Assembly: GCA_010027395.1 (NCBI GenBank) | Contig: RGVD01000160.1 | Span: 1-6,091 of the forward strand | DNA from: Bacteroidota bacterium | GTDB lineage: Bacteria > Bacteroidota > Bacteroidia > UKL13-3 | Direction of reading: 5' to 3' | DNA length: 6,091 nt | In this document: positions 1 through 5,781 of the stretch, one piece after another | Layout of the letters: each line of letters opens with the position of its first letter | How positions within the stretch are numbered: position 1 is the first letter of the stretch | The notes under the pieces: generated by a model | Told to the model about the DNA's origin: nothing | What the model saw: only the letters and a program-made list of their open reading frames with translations | Database searches by the model: none | Position numbers and translations under genes: made by a program

Positions 1-452
1 ACTATTTGTGCAACTAAATCCAAAGCATCATGTCCTTGATCTTGTAAACGACCCACAAGTGGGCATACATAAGTAGCGCCTGCTTGCATAGCCATATAAG
101 CTTGTTGAAGCGTATAAACCAAATGCACGTTAACCATCATTCCATGATCGCGAAGCATTTTACATGCTCTTACACCTTCAAGAGAAACTGGAATTTTGAA
201 AACTGTTTTGTTGATATCAAGTCCTAGGTCTAATTGGCGTTGTGCTTCTTTCAATATATCTTCAGCAGTATCACCCAAAGCTTCAATTTGAAGTACAGGT
301 ACAATTTTAGATAGTTTCACAATCATGCCATCAATATCAGTGATCCCTTCACGTTGCATAAAGGTTGGCGTTGTGGTTAAACCATTTAAAAAGCCTAGTT
401 TAAAAGCTTCTTCAATTTCTTTGAGGTTGGCTGAATCTAAGTATAATTCCAT
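1..452 (-). CDS. Transaldolase / fructose-6-phosphate aldolase family protein (FSA/TalC-like), C-terminus beyond window
   Basis: The frame is open from an ATG at 450-452 to the left edge and gives 150 residues beginning MELYLDSANLKEIEEAF. FSA-type proteins are about 220 residues, so roughly the last third is missing. The family forms a TIM barrel with a Schiff-base lysine and carries out aldol cleavage or transfer of ketose phosphates in the cytoplasm. Visible landmarks are Asp6, the GLTTTPT loop (24-30), Gln55, the lysine loop VFKIPVS with Lys86 as the predicted Schiff-base residue, and YVCPLVGR (128-135). Compared from memory with E. coli FsaA, Lys85, Asp6 and Gln59 are matched, but Asn28 is Thr28, Thr109 aligns with His110 and Tyr131 with Leu132. 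Family membership is secure; the exact reaction (transaldolase, F6P aldolase or another aldolase) is not. No Shine-Dalgarno precedes the ATG. It lies downstream of the HEAT-like gene on the same strand. Confidence 0.88.
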   Translation of the reverse strand, partial: MELYLDSANLKEIEEAFKLGFLNGLTTTPTFMQREGITDIDGMIVKLSKIVPVLQIEALGDTAEDILKEAQRQLDLGLDINKTVFKIPVSLEGVRACKMLRDHGMMVNVHLVYTLQQAYMAMQAGATYVCPLVGRLQDQGHDALDLVAQI

Positions 453-548
453 GTTTTTGTATTTGATTATGAATAATTAAGGCTGCGAAAATCGTCATTT
501 TAATGAATAATAAAAACTGCTAAGTTTATTTCAATAATTTTTAGGACT

Positions 549-1079
549 TTAAATAATATCAGATTTGATTTTCAACTGTTTGAAAATATGTTTTGAGCGA
601 GCCTTAAATCCTGAAGATCCATATGGATATTGATTTTCGACAAATATTTTGAGTTCGGGGATTAATTCAGGTTCGGATTCACAAATATTTGCCAAAAGTT
701 TCATGGCAAAGCATTTAACAGCTATGGCCTCAGTGGCTGATTCTAAGTATTCGAAACAAATGGCGACAGCTTGACCTTGAAATTTCACAGGGATGGCAAG
801 GTTCTGAAACAATCGAACGGTATTTCTCTTAACTGCTATGTGGACTTTCCTATTTTCTAAATTATTTAATAAAACTTCAATGTATGGTTGAAACAATTCA
901 ATATGTTTTTCAGAAACAAATAGCATAGCATAAGCTGCACGCTGTGTAATGCGATAATCGCTGCACAGAAGCAAGTCAATTAGTTCAGCAAAACGAACTT
1001 TATTATCTCCAATCCAATTAGCTATGGCCACTGAATTGATTTTTGAATGTTCTTTTAAAAGCGCCTCTTTAATATCCAC
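549..1079 (-). CDS. HEAT-repeat-like conserved hypothetical protein
   Basis: This encodes 176 residues with no signal peptide or membrane segment, so probably cytoplasmic. It is almost all alpha-helical and falls into about four helical-hairpin units: roughly 26-57, 61-97, 102-132 and 137-169. Each has a leucine-rich first helix followed by a second helix with an alanine/arginine pattern (TQRAAYAMLF, VKRNTVRLFQNL, AVKCFAMKLLANI, FKARSKHIFKQL). That is the texture of HEAT/armadillo repeats, which usually make protein-binding solenoids. No catalytic motif is visible and I assign no function. It resembles small uncharacterised proteins I recall from Bacteroidota, but this is memory, not a search. 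The start is GTG at 1077-1079: an in-frame TGA lies two codons upstream (1083-1085), and the next in-frame ATG would remove about 50 residues. It is divergent from the lipid kinase gene. Confidence 0.8.
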   Translation of the reverse strand: MDIKEALLKEHSKINSVAIANWIGDNKVRFAELIDLLLCSDYRITQRAAYAMLFVSEKHIELFQPYIEVLLNNLENRKVHIAVKRNTVRLFQNLAIPVKFQGQAVAICFEYLESATEAIAVKCFAMKLLANICESEPELIPELKIFVENQYPYGSSGFKARSKHIFKQLKIKSDII

Positions 1080-1083
1080 AATT

Positions 1084-1091
1084 CAAACATA
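1084..1091 (-). promoter_or_regulatory. Candidate Bacteroidota -7 box for the HEAT-like gene
   Basis: On the minus strand the sequence TATGTTTG matches the Bacteroidota sigma-ABfr -7 consensus TAnnTTTG at all six fixed positions. It ends four bases before the GTG start codon, so a transcript from it would start at or very near the GTG and be leaderless. No good -33 TTTG is seen about 19 bases further upstream; that region is T-rich only. Chance matches are easy in AT-rich DNA, so this is tentative. Confidence 0.35.
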
Positions 1092-1120
1092 AAGTTTAAG
1101 TTTTAAAAAAGTAAAAAGTC

Positions 1121-1128
1121 TATTATTG
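1121..1128 (+). promoter_or_regulatory. Candidate Bacteroidota -7 box for the lipid kinase gene
   Basis: TATTATTG matches TAnnTTTG at five of six fixed positions. As on the opposite strand, it ends exactly four bases before a GTG start codon (1133-1135). No clear -33 element is seen. The whole divergent gap is 53 bases, so both promoters must lie within it or within the opposing gene. Confidence 0.28.
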
Positions 1129-1132
1129 TGGG

Positions 1133-2017
1133 GTGAAAAAAACGATTTCATTTATTATTAACCCCATATCAGGGGGCAAGAATAAAAAGCATATTCCTAA
1201 GTTAATCAAATCGACTATTGATGCTGAGAAATATGAAATTGATATTGAAATAACCTCAAGTGAAGAAGATACATTAATCAAAGCATCAAGTGCTGCAGAG
1301 AATAAATTTGATGCTGTGGTAGCAATAGGGGGAGACGGAACCTTGAATAATGTAGCCAGATATATAAATCACTCAGAGATTGTTTTAGGTATTGTTCCAA
1401 TGGGATCAGGAAATGGTTTTGCGAGGGAATTGGGTATTTCAATGGATGTAAGGAAAAGTCTTCAAACCATTAATGATTGGAATATTAAAAGCTGCGATAC
1501 AGGAATAGTTAATGATACGTTCTTTATAAATTTAATGGGGGTTGGTTTTGATGCGCATGTTACTGGTTTATTTGCAAGTTCTCAAACACGTGGATTGAGC
1601 ACTTATGCAAAAATCACACTAGGCGAATTTATGAACTATAACTATCACAGTTATTCTGTATTATTAGATGGAGTTCAAGTAGATCATAGCGCCTTTTTGC
1701 TCAGTGTATGCAATGGTACTCAATTTGGAAACAATGCCTATATAGCTCCTAAAGCAACCATGGATGATGGGAGTTTTGATGTGTCAGTGGTTGAAAAGTT
1801 TGCTTTGTGGCAAACTCCAGAAATTGGTTTAAGGCTTTTTAATAAAAGTATCGACAAAATGAACTTTGTTAAATCATATAAAGCAAAGGAAATAGTTATT
1901 GCGAGAGAAAAGGATGATATGGTTAATATTGATGGAGAACCTGTGATGATGGGAAAAGAGCTAAAAATAAGAAATCAACCTAAATCGATTAAAGTTATAG
2001 TACCCAATGAGCAATAA
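1133..2017 (+). CDS. Diacylglycerol kinase family lipid kinase (YegS/DgkB/sphingosine kinase-like)
   Basis: The product has 294 residues, the usual length for a bacterial single-chain DAGK_cat enzyme. It should phosphorylate a lipid hydroxyl using ATP at the inner face of the membrane. Family motifs in order: phosphate-binding INPISGG (9-15), the nucleotide-binding GGDGT (66-70) followed by LNNVA, MGSGNGFAREL (90-100), NLMGVGFDAHV (133-143), the NGTQFGNNAYIAPKA stretch (194-208) with the metal-site DDGSFDV (211-217), and DGEP (267-270), whose acidic residue matches the catalytic region of DgkB-type kinases. No signal peptide or membrane helix is seen. The substrate cannot be read from sequence: diacylglycerol is usual, but many Bacteroidota make sphingolipids, so a sphingoid or ceramide substrate is possible. 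The GTG start is forced by an in-frame TAA at 1112-1114 and gives a natural MKKTISFIINP N-terminus. The 3' end overlaps the SUI1 gene by 11 bases. Confidence 0.92.
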   Translation: MKKTISFIINPISGGKNKKHIPKLIKSTIDAEKYEIDIEITSSEEDTLIKASSAAENKFDAVVAIGGDGTLNNVARYINHSEIVLGIVPMGSGNGFARELGISMDVRKSLQTINDWNIKSCDTGIVNDTFFINLMGVGFDAHVTGLFASSQTRGLSTYAKITLGEFMNYNYHSYSVLLDGVQVDHSAFLLSVCNGTQFGNNAYIAPKATMDDGSFDVSVVEKFALWQTPEIGLRLFNKSIDKMNFVKSYKAKEIVIAREKDDMVNIDGEPVMMGKELKIRNQPKSIKVIVPNEQ

Positions 2018-2351
2018 AAATAAAAATAAAGGCGGAATGGTATTTTCTACCGACCCTGATTTTAATTATGACTCGTTCAATGGTGAAGAAGTTGAAACAC
2101 TTCCCAAGAACAAACAAGATTTGAGAATATTTCTTGATAAAAAAAATAGAGCAGGAAAAGCTGTGTCTATAGTTAATGGCTTTGTAGGTAAAGATGATGA
2201 TTTGAATGCACTAGGCTCAGCATTAAAAAAGCTTTGTGGAGTTGGTGGTAGTGTAAAGGAAGGAGAGGTGCTTATTCAAGGTGATTTTAGAGATAAAATA
2301 TTGGCTTACCTAGTTAAAGAAGGTTACAAGGCAAAGAAAGCCGGAGGATAA
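2007..2351 (+). CDS. yciH: SUI1/eIF1-family translation initiation factor (YciH-like)
   Basis: The product has 114 residues, typical for bacterial YciH/SUI1 proteins, relatives of eukaryotic and archaeal eIF1 that influence start-codon or initiator-tRNA fidelity on the small ribosomal subunit. A low-complexity basic N-terminus (MSNKNKNKGG) and an acidic linker (about 15-32) precede the SUI1 domain at about 38-112. This contains the basic strand RAGKAVSIVNGF (48-59), the helix LGSALKKLCGVGG (69-81), and the signature SVKEGEVLIQGDFRDKILAYL (82-102). The ATG lies inside the end of the lipid kinase gene, with the two reading frames overlapping by 11 bases, which points to co-transcription and perhaps translational coupling. 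No Shine-Dalgarno is apparent. The role of YciH in bacteria is not fully settled, so the initiation-factor label is a family label. The symbol is by homology with E. coli YciH. Confidence 0.9.
   Translation: MSNKNKNKGGMVFSTDPDFNYDSFNGEEVETLPKNKQDLRIFLDKKNRAGKAVSIVNGFVGKDDDLNALGSALKKLCGVGGSVKEGEVLIQGDFRDKILAYLVKEGYKAKKAGG
2013..2030 (+). repeat. Three perfect tandem copies of AATAAA across the gene overlap
   Basis: AATAAA is repeated three times without a mismatch. The tract holds the TAA stop of the lipid kinase gene (2015-2017) and encodes the alternating Asn-Lys start of the SUI1 protein. Because the unit is six bases, slippage would add or remove Asn-Lys pairs in the SUI1 protein without shifting its frame, and the kinase stop would be kept. 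Confidence 0.85.
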
Positions 2352-2353
2352 AA

Positions 2354-2384
2354 TTGAGTTTACTCAAAAATGACTAATTTTTGA
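2354..2384 (+). terminator. Two overlapping hairpins after the SUI1 gene, possible terminator
   Basis: Two inverted repeats begin just after the SUI1 stop. The first is TTGAGT-TT-ACTCAA (2354-2367). The second is TCAAAAAT-GACTA-ATTTTTGA (2364-2384), an eight-base perfect stem with a five-base loop. They share 2364-2367 and so cannot form together. The stems are AT-rich and there is no long T-run directly after the second, so this is at best a weak intrinsic terminator. The position between two transcription units is what makes it plausible. Confidence 0.4.
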
Positions 2385-2481
2385 TTATTCGATATAAGTA
2401 ATAAAACCAGCATTTTAGAGACTTTACAGGAAACTATTGTTAGCAAAGGAGTGGTATTAAAAACTATTTAATCTGCATTTA

Positions 2482-2514
2482 ACTTTGCTTATATTAGCAG
2501 AAAATACTTTGCTT
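2482..2514 (+). repeat. Direct repeat ACTTTGCTT upstream of the response regulator
   Basis: ACTTTGCTT occurs at 2482-2490 and again at 2506-2514, 24 bases start to start. The core CTTTGCT is also present in reverse orientation at 2442-2448. The second copy ends 17 bases before the response regulator ATG. OmpR-type regulators commonly bind direct repeats and often control their own operon, so an autoregulatory site is possible. The second TTTG, in ATACTTTG (2504-2511), could also be part of a -7 box, with the first TTTG (2484-2487) as an upstream element, although the 16-base spacing is shorter than the usual 19 or so. The repeat is seen; its function is inferred. Confidence 0.4.
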
Positions 2515-2531
2515 CTTAAATAATCATTAAA

Positions 2532-3212
2532 ATGAAAATATTAATAGTAGAAGACGAACCAAAAGTAGCCTCATTTTTGAAACAAGGAATTGAAGAGCAA
2601 GCCTATGAAGTAACTGTGGCATATGATGGGCACTTTGGGCGCAAGCTGGCTTTAGAAAACTACTATGATGTAATCATATTAGATTTGTTAATTCCTTACA
2701 TCAATGGATTAGATCTTTGCAAGCAATTGCGTAATGAAGGATTAAAAACACCCATACTTATTCTTACTGCTTTAGGCACAACAGATGATAAGGTAGCTGG
2801 ATTGGATGCTGGGGCTGATGATTATTTGGTTAAGCCTTTTGAATTTAAGGAATTATTAGCTCGCATTAGGGCTTTGAATAAAAGGTATACTGACAATGTT
2901 CAAGTTCATAAAATTTTGAAGGCAGCTGACCTTGAAATGGATTTAGACAAAAAACAAGTGAAGCGTGGTGGAAAAACTTTTGACTTAACGGCCAAAGAAT
3001 TTTCATTACTTGAATACTTACTTCGTAACAAAAACAAAGTGATTTCAAGGGCCGAGATTTCAGAGAAGGTTTGGGATATAAGTTTTGATACAGGCACCAA
3101 TGTAATCGATGTATATATCAATTTTCTTCGTAAAAAAATTGATAAAGAATTTCCAGTTAAATTAATTCATACTATGGTGGGTATGGGTTACATTATTAAA
3201 GTTGACGATTAA
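2532..3212 (+). CDS. OmpR/CusR-type two-component response regulator
   Basis: A 226-residue DNA-binding response regulator. The receiver domain (1-118) has the acidic pair Glu7-Asp8, the phospho-acceptor Asp51 in VIILDLLIP, the switch residues Thr79 and Tyr98, and Lys101 in VKPF. A short linker leads to a winged-helix Trans_reg_C domain at about 128-224, with LTAKEFSLLEYLLRN (152-166), the recognition-helix region TNVIDVYINFLRKKID (189-204) and the wing ending HTMVGMGYIIK (213-223). Every receiver active-site residue is present, so phosphorylation by a partner kinase is expected. The layout is closest in feel to the CusR/heavy-metal group, but the signal and targets cannot be told from this. 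The ATG at 2532 follows a 180-base gap and begins with the canonical MKILIVEDE. The partner kinase follows after 25 bases. Confidence 0.95.
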   Translation: MKILIVEDEPKVASFLKQGIEEQAYEVTVAYDGHFGRKLALENYYDVIILDLLIPYINGLDLCKQLRNEGLKTPILILTALGTTDDKVAGLDAGADDYLVKPFEFKELLARIRALNKRYTDNVQVHKILKAADLEMDLDKKQVKRGGKTFDLTAKEFSLLEYLLRNKNKVISRAEISEKVWDISFDTGTNVIDVYINFLRKKIDKEFPVKLIHTMVGMGYIIKVDD

Positions 3213-3237
3213 TAATCGTTTTGCTTCATACATATTA

Positions 3238-4617
3238 ATGAATATAAGAACAGTTTTAGCCATCAAGTTTGTTGTCATTATTGCTTCAATACTGTTGGTT
3301 TTTTCTGTTATCATCTTTCAATTTTCTAATATCTTTAGGGAAAACGAATTTAACGATAGGTTAAAATCCAATGCTCTGCATACGACCTATATGATTATCG
3401 ACTCAAGTGAGGTAGATAAAAATGTGGTGGGTATTTTATATCGCAAAAAACTGAATGTCTTTCCATATCAAGAGCTACATATATATGACGAAAACGATTC
3501 GGTTTACTTCACTTCCTCTGATGCTACCACACCTGTTTATTCAAAAATAAAAGACGAAATAGCCATTCATGATGAGGTGAATGTTACAGTTTCAGATACA
3601 GAATATGTTGCATTTAAACACTTGTATCAGAATAAGACCTACACCATTATAGCAAGCGCTATAGATGAGGTGGGACATGAGCGGATAGATAATCTTAGGT
3701 ATATTTTTATCATCTTATTTTGTTTAAGTATTTTGGTTACTGCAGTTTTGGGGAATTTATTTGCTAAGCAATCTTTGAAACCCATTCATGATGTGGTAGC
3801 TCAGGTTGAAAACATCACAGAGAATAACTTGCATGAGCGAGTTAATGAAGGAAATGGGAAGGATGAAATTGCTCAGTTGGCTATCACCTTCAACCAAATG
3901 CTCACTCGTATTGAAGATTCGTTTGTGTTGCAAAAATATTTCGTAGCCAATGCTTCACATGAGTTTAGAACCCCATTAACTGTGATGAAGGGACAGATTG
4001 AAGTCTTGCTGCTTCAATCTCGAAAGGAAGAAGACTATATCAAAACCTGCCAATCACTTATTGAAGACATTAATAACCAAATAGAATTGATAAATGGTTT
4101 GAGCGATTTGGCAAGGGCTAATGCTGACTTCCCAAATACAAAACTTCAAAATATTTCTTCCATCGAATTGATTATTGAAGCTATAGAAGAGTTGAAAAAA
4201 AACAAACCTGATTTTCAAATTAATTTCAAACTGAATGAAATTCCTGATGAAGAGGAGTTGGTTAGTATTAAAGGGAACAATGCCCTTTTGAAGTCGGCCA
4301 TCATTAATCTTATGGACAATGCCTGCAAGTTTTCGGAGAAGCATAGCTGCAATGTTTCTTTGAGTTTTGTTGATAATTTGGTTCGATTTAATATCAATGA
4401 TAATGGCATCGGTATCAGTGAAGAAGATTTAAAACATATATTTGAGCCGTTTTACCGAAGTAACAACACGCGCAAAATTAGTGGGCATGGTATTGGGTTA
4501 AGTTTGGTAAATAAAATTATTCAATTACATCAAGGACAAATAAAAGTTGAGTCTAAGCTAGATGTAGGCACTAAAATTATTGTTGATTTTCCTGCCAAAG
4601 TAGCCACGCTCATTTGA
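3238..4617 (+). CDS. Membrane sensor histidine kinase, HAMP-HisKA-HATPase_c
   Basis: This is the partner of the preceding regulator. From ATG 3238 it has 459 residues: transmembrane helix 1 at about 8-29, an extracytoplasmic sensor region of about 120 residues (31-153) with no recognised fold or metal-binding cluster, transmembrane helix 2 at about 154-174, HAMP (about 175-228), HisKA with the phospho-acceptor His241 in NASHEFRTPL, and an HATPase_c domain with N box NLMDNACKFS (357-366), G1 DNGIGI (388-393), F box FEPFYR (402-407) and G2 GHGIGLSL (416-423). All kinase boxes are intact. A TTG at 3202 would add 12 residues and overlap the regulator by 11 bases. I prefer the ATG because MNIRTVLAIKF gives a normal basic lead into helix 1. 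It ends with tandem in-frame stops, TGA then TAG. dxr starts 12 bases after the TGA. The stimulus is unknown. Confidence 0.93.
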   Translation: MNIRTVLAIKFVVIIASILLVFSVIIFQFSNIFRENEFNDRLKSNALHTTYMIIDSSEVDKNVVGILYRKKLNVFPYQELHIYDENDSVYFTSSDATTPVYSKIKDEIAIHDEVNVTVSDTEYVAFKHLYQNKTYTIIASAIDEVGHERIDNLRYIFIILFCLSILVTAVLGNLFAKQSLKPIHDVVAQVENITENNLHERVNEGNGKDEIAQLAITFNQMLTRIEDSFVLQKYFVANASHEFRTPLTVMKGQIEVLLLQSRKEEDYIKTCQSLIEDINNQIELINGLSDLARANADFPNTKLQNISSIELIIEAIEELKKNKPDFQINFKLNEIPDEEELVSIKGNNALLKSAIINLMDNACKFSEKHSCNVSLSFVDNLVRFNINDNGIGISEEDLKHIFEPFYRSNNTRKISGHGIGLSLVNKIIQLHQGQIKVESKLDVGTKIIVDFPAKVATLI

Positions 4618-4618
4618 T

Positions 4619-4622
4619 AGGA
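4619..4622 (+). promoter_or_regulatory. Shine-Dalgarno-like AGGA before dxr
   Basis: AGGA sits seven bases before the dxr ATG at 4630 and overlaps the second stop codon of the histidine kinase gene. It is one of the few Shine-Dalgarno-like sequences at a gene start here. Bacteroidota depend little on such sites, so its effect may be small. Confidence 0.35.
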
Positions 4623-4629
4623 ATCAAAC

Positions 4630-5781
4630 ATGCAAAAGAAAAAAATAGCCATACTTGGAAGCACTGGAAGTATAGGTACACAAGCTCTTGATATTGCGAG
4701 AGCAAATCCCGATAAAATAGAAATAGAAGTTCTTACGGCAAACAGCAATGCTGATTTGCTTATAGCCCAAGCCTTGGAATTTAAACCCAATCATGTGGTT
4801 ATAGCTGATGAAAGAAAATATCAATTTGTTAAGGATAGTTTGGCCAATGAGGATATCAAAGTGTTTGCTGGTAGTAAATCCATCGAAGATATGATGGAAA
4901 TAACATCAGCTGATATGGTTTTAACAGCTATGGTGGGTTATAGTGGTTTGAAGCCAACAATTAAGGCCATTGAAAATAAAAAACGTATTGCCTTAGCCAA
5001 CAAAGAAACCTTAGTTGTGGCGGGGGAATTAATAACCAAGTTGTGTGCGGAAAATAGAGTGGATTTAATTCCCGTGGATAGTGAACATTCCGCCATTTTT
5101 CAATGTTTGGTAGGTGAGGATTTAAACACGATAGATAAAGTTATTTTGACTGCATCTGGAGGGCCTTTTAGAGGAAAAAAGGCTAGTGACCTAGCAGAAG
5201 TAACCAAAGCCCAAGCATTGAAACATCCTAATTGGAGTATGGGAGCAAAGATTACCATTGATTCGGCATCCTTAATGAATAAAGGCTTGGAGGTAATAGA
5301 GGCAAAGTGGCTTTTTGGATTGGATAAATCGCAGATAGATGTGGTAGTGCATCCGCAAAGTATTATTCACAGTATGGTTGAGTTTAACGATGGCAGCATC
5401 AAAGCCCAGATGGGTTTGCCTGATATGAAGCTGCCCATACATTATGCCTTTTTCTTTCCTCAGAGGATGCAAAGTGACTTTAATCGTCTTTCCTTTAAAG
5501 ATTATAATACACTCACATTTGAAGAGCCTGATTTGGAAACATTCCGTAACCTAGCTTTGGCATACCATGCTATGGACAAAGGAGGTAATTTGGCTTGTAT
5601 TTTAAATGCCGCAAACGAGGTAGCTGTTGATGCTTTTCTTCATGATAAAATCAAATTTTTGCAGATTGCCGAGTTGAATGAAAAGTGTATGAACAAAGTT
5701 TCATTTATACAAAATCCAAGTCTTGAAGACTATGTAAATACTGATAGCGAAACGAGGAGAGTGGCAGCTGAATTATTATAG
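4630..5781 (+). CDS. dxr: 1-deoxy-D-xylulose 5-phosphate reductoisomerase (MEP pathway)
   Basis: The enzyme converts DXP to 2-C-methyl-D-erythritol 4-phosphate with NADPH and a divalent metal, the first committed step of the MEP route to isoprenoids (quinones, undecaprenyl phosphate, carotenoids). The product has 383 residues, full length for the family. It shows the NADPH-binding ILGSTGSIG (8-16), ALANKETLV with Lys125 (121-129), the metal ligands Asp150 and Glu152 in PVDSEHSAIFQ, SGGPFR (176-181), the flexible-loop KHPNWSMG (198-205), and TIDSASLMNKGLE (209-221), whose Glu221 corresponds to E. coli Glu231. NAANEVAV (326-333) lies in the C-terminal helical domain. All catalytic residues look intact, so it should be an active cytosolic enzyme. 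It follows the histidine kinase by 12 bases and is probably co-transcribed with it. Its stop overlaps the convergent acetyltransferase gene. The usual Bacteroidota neighbour rseP is not next to it. Confidence 0.97.
   Translation: MQKKKIAILGSTGSIGTQALDIARANPDKIEIEVLTANSNADLLIAQALEFKPNHVVIADERKYQFVKDSLANEDIKVFAGSKSIEDMMEITSADMVLTAMVGYSGLKPTIKAIENKKRIALANKETLVVAGELITKLCAENRVDLIPVDSEHSAIFQCLVGEDLNTIDKVILTASGGPFRGKKASDLAEVTKAQALKHPNWSMGAKITIDSASLMNKGLEVIEAKWLFGLDKSQIDVVVHPQSIIHSMVEFNDGSIKAQMGLPDMKLPIHYAFFFPQRMQSDFNRLSFKDYNTLTFEEPDLETFRNLALAYHAMDKGGNLACILNAANEVAVDAFLHDKIKFLQIAELNEKCMNKVSFIQNPSLEDYVNTDSETRRVAAELL

Noticed and set aside
488..501. Small inverted repeat AAAAT-CGTC-ATTTT between the HEAT-like and aldolase-like genes
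   Set aside because: A five-base all-AT stem is too weak for a terminator and is expected by chance in such DNA.
507..534. Sigma70-like pair on the minus strand (TTGAAA, 16 bases, TATTAT) upstream of the aldolase-like gene
   Set aside because: The region is extremely AT-rich, Bacteroidota promoters follow a different consensus, and no TAnnTTTG box is seen near it; a chance match is likely.
3328..3696. Possible metal-sensing region in the kinase, suggested by the CusR-like regulator
   Set aside because: The extracytoplasmic segment shows no cluster of His, Met or Cys residues that would support metal binding, so I did not assign a heavy-metal role.
4054..4344. Open frame of 96 codons antisense to the histidine kinase gene
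   Set aside because: It lies wholly opposite an intact conserved kinase core, has no recognisable domain and no upstream signal, so it is a shadow of the real gene. The other short antisense frames opposite the regulator, kinase and dxr were rejected for the same reason.
5578..5586. Perfect Shine-Dalgarno-like AAAGGAGGT inside dxr
   Set aside because: It encodes the conserved Lys-Gly-Gly of the Dxr C-terminal domain, no separate reading frame starts after it, and Bacteroidota make little use of such sites.
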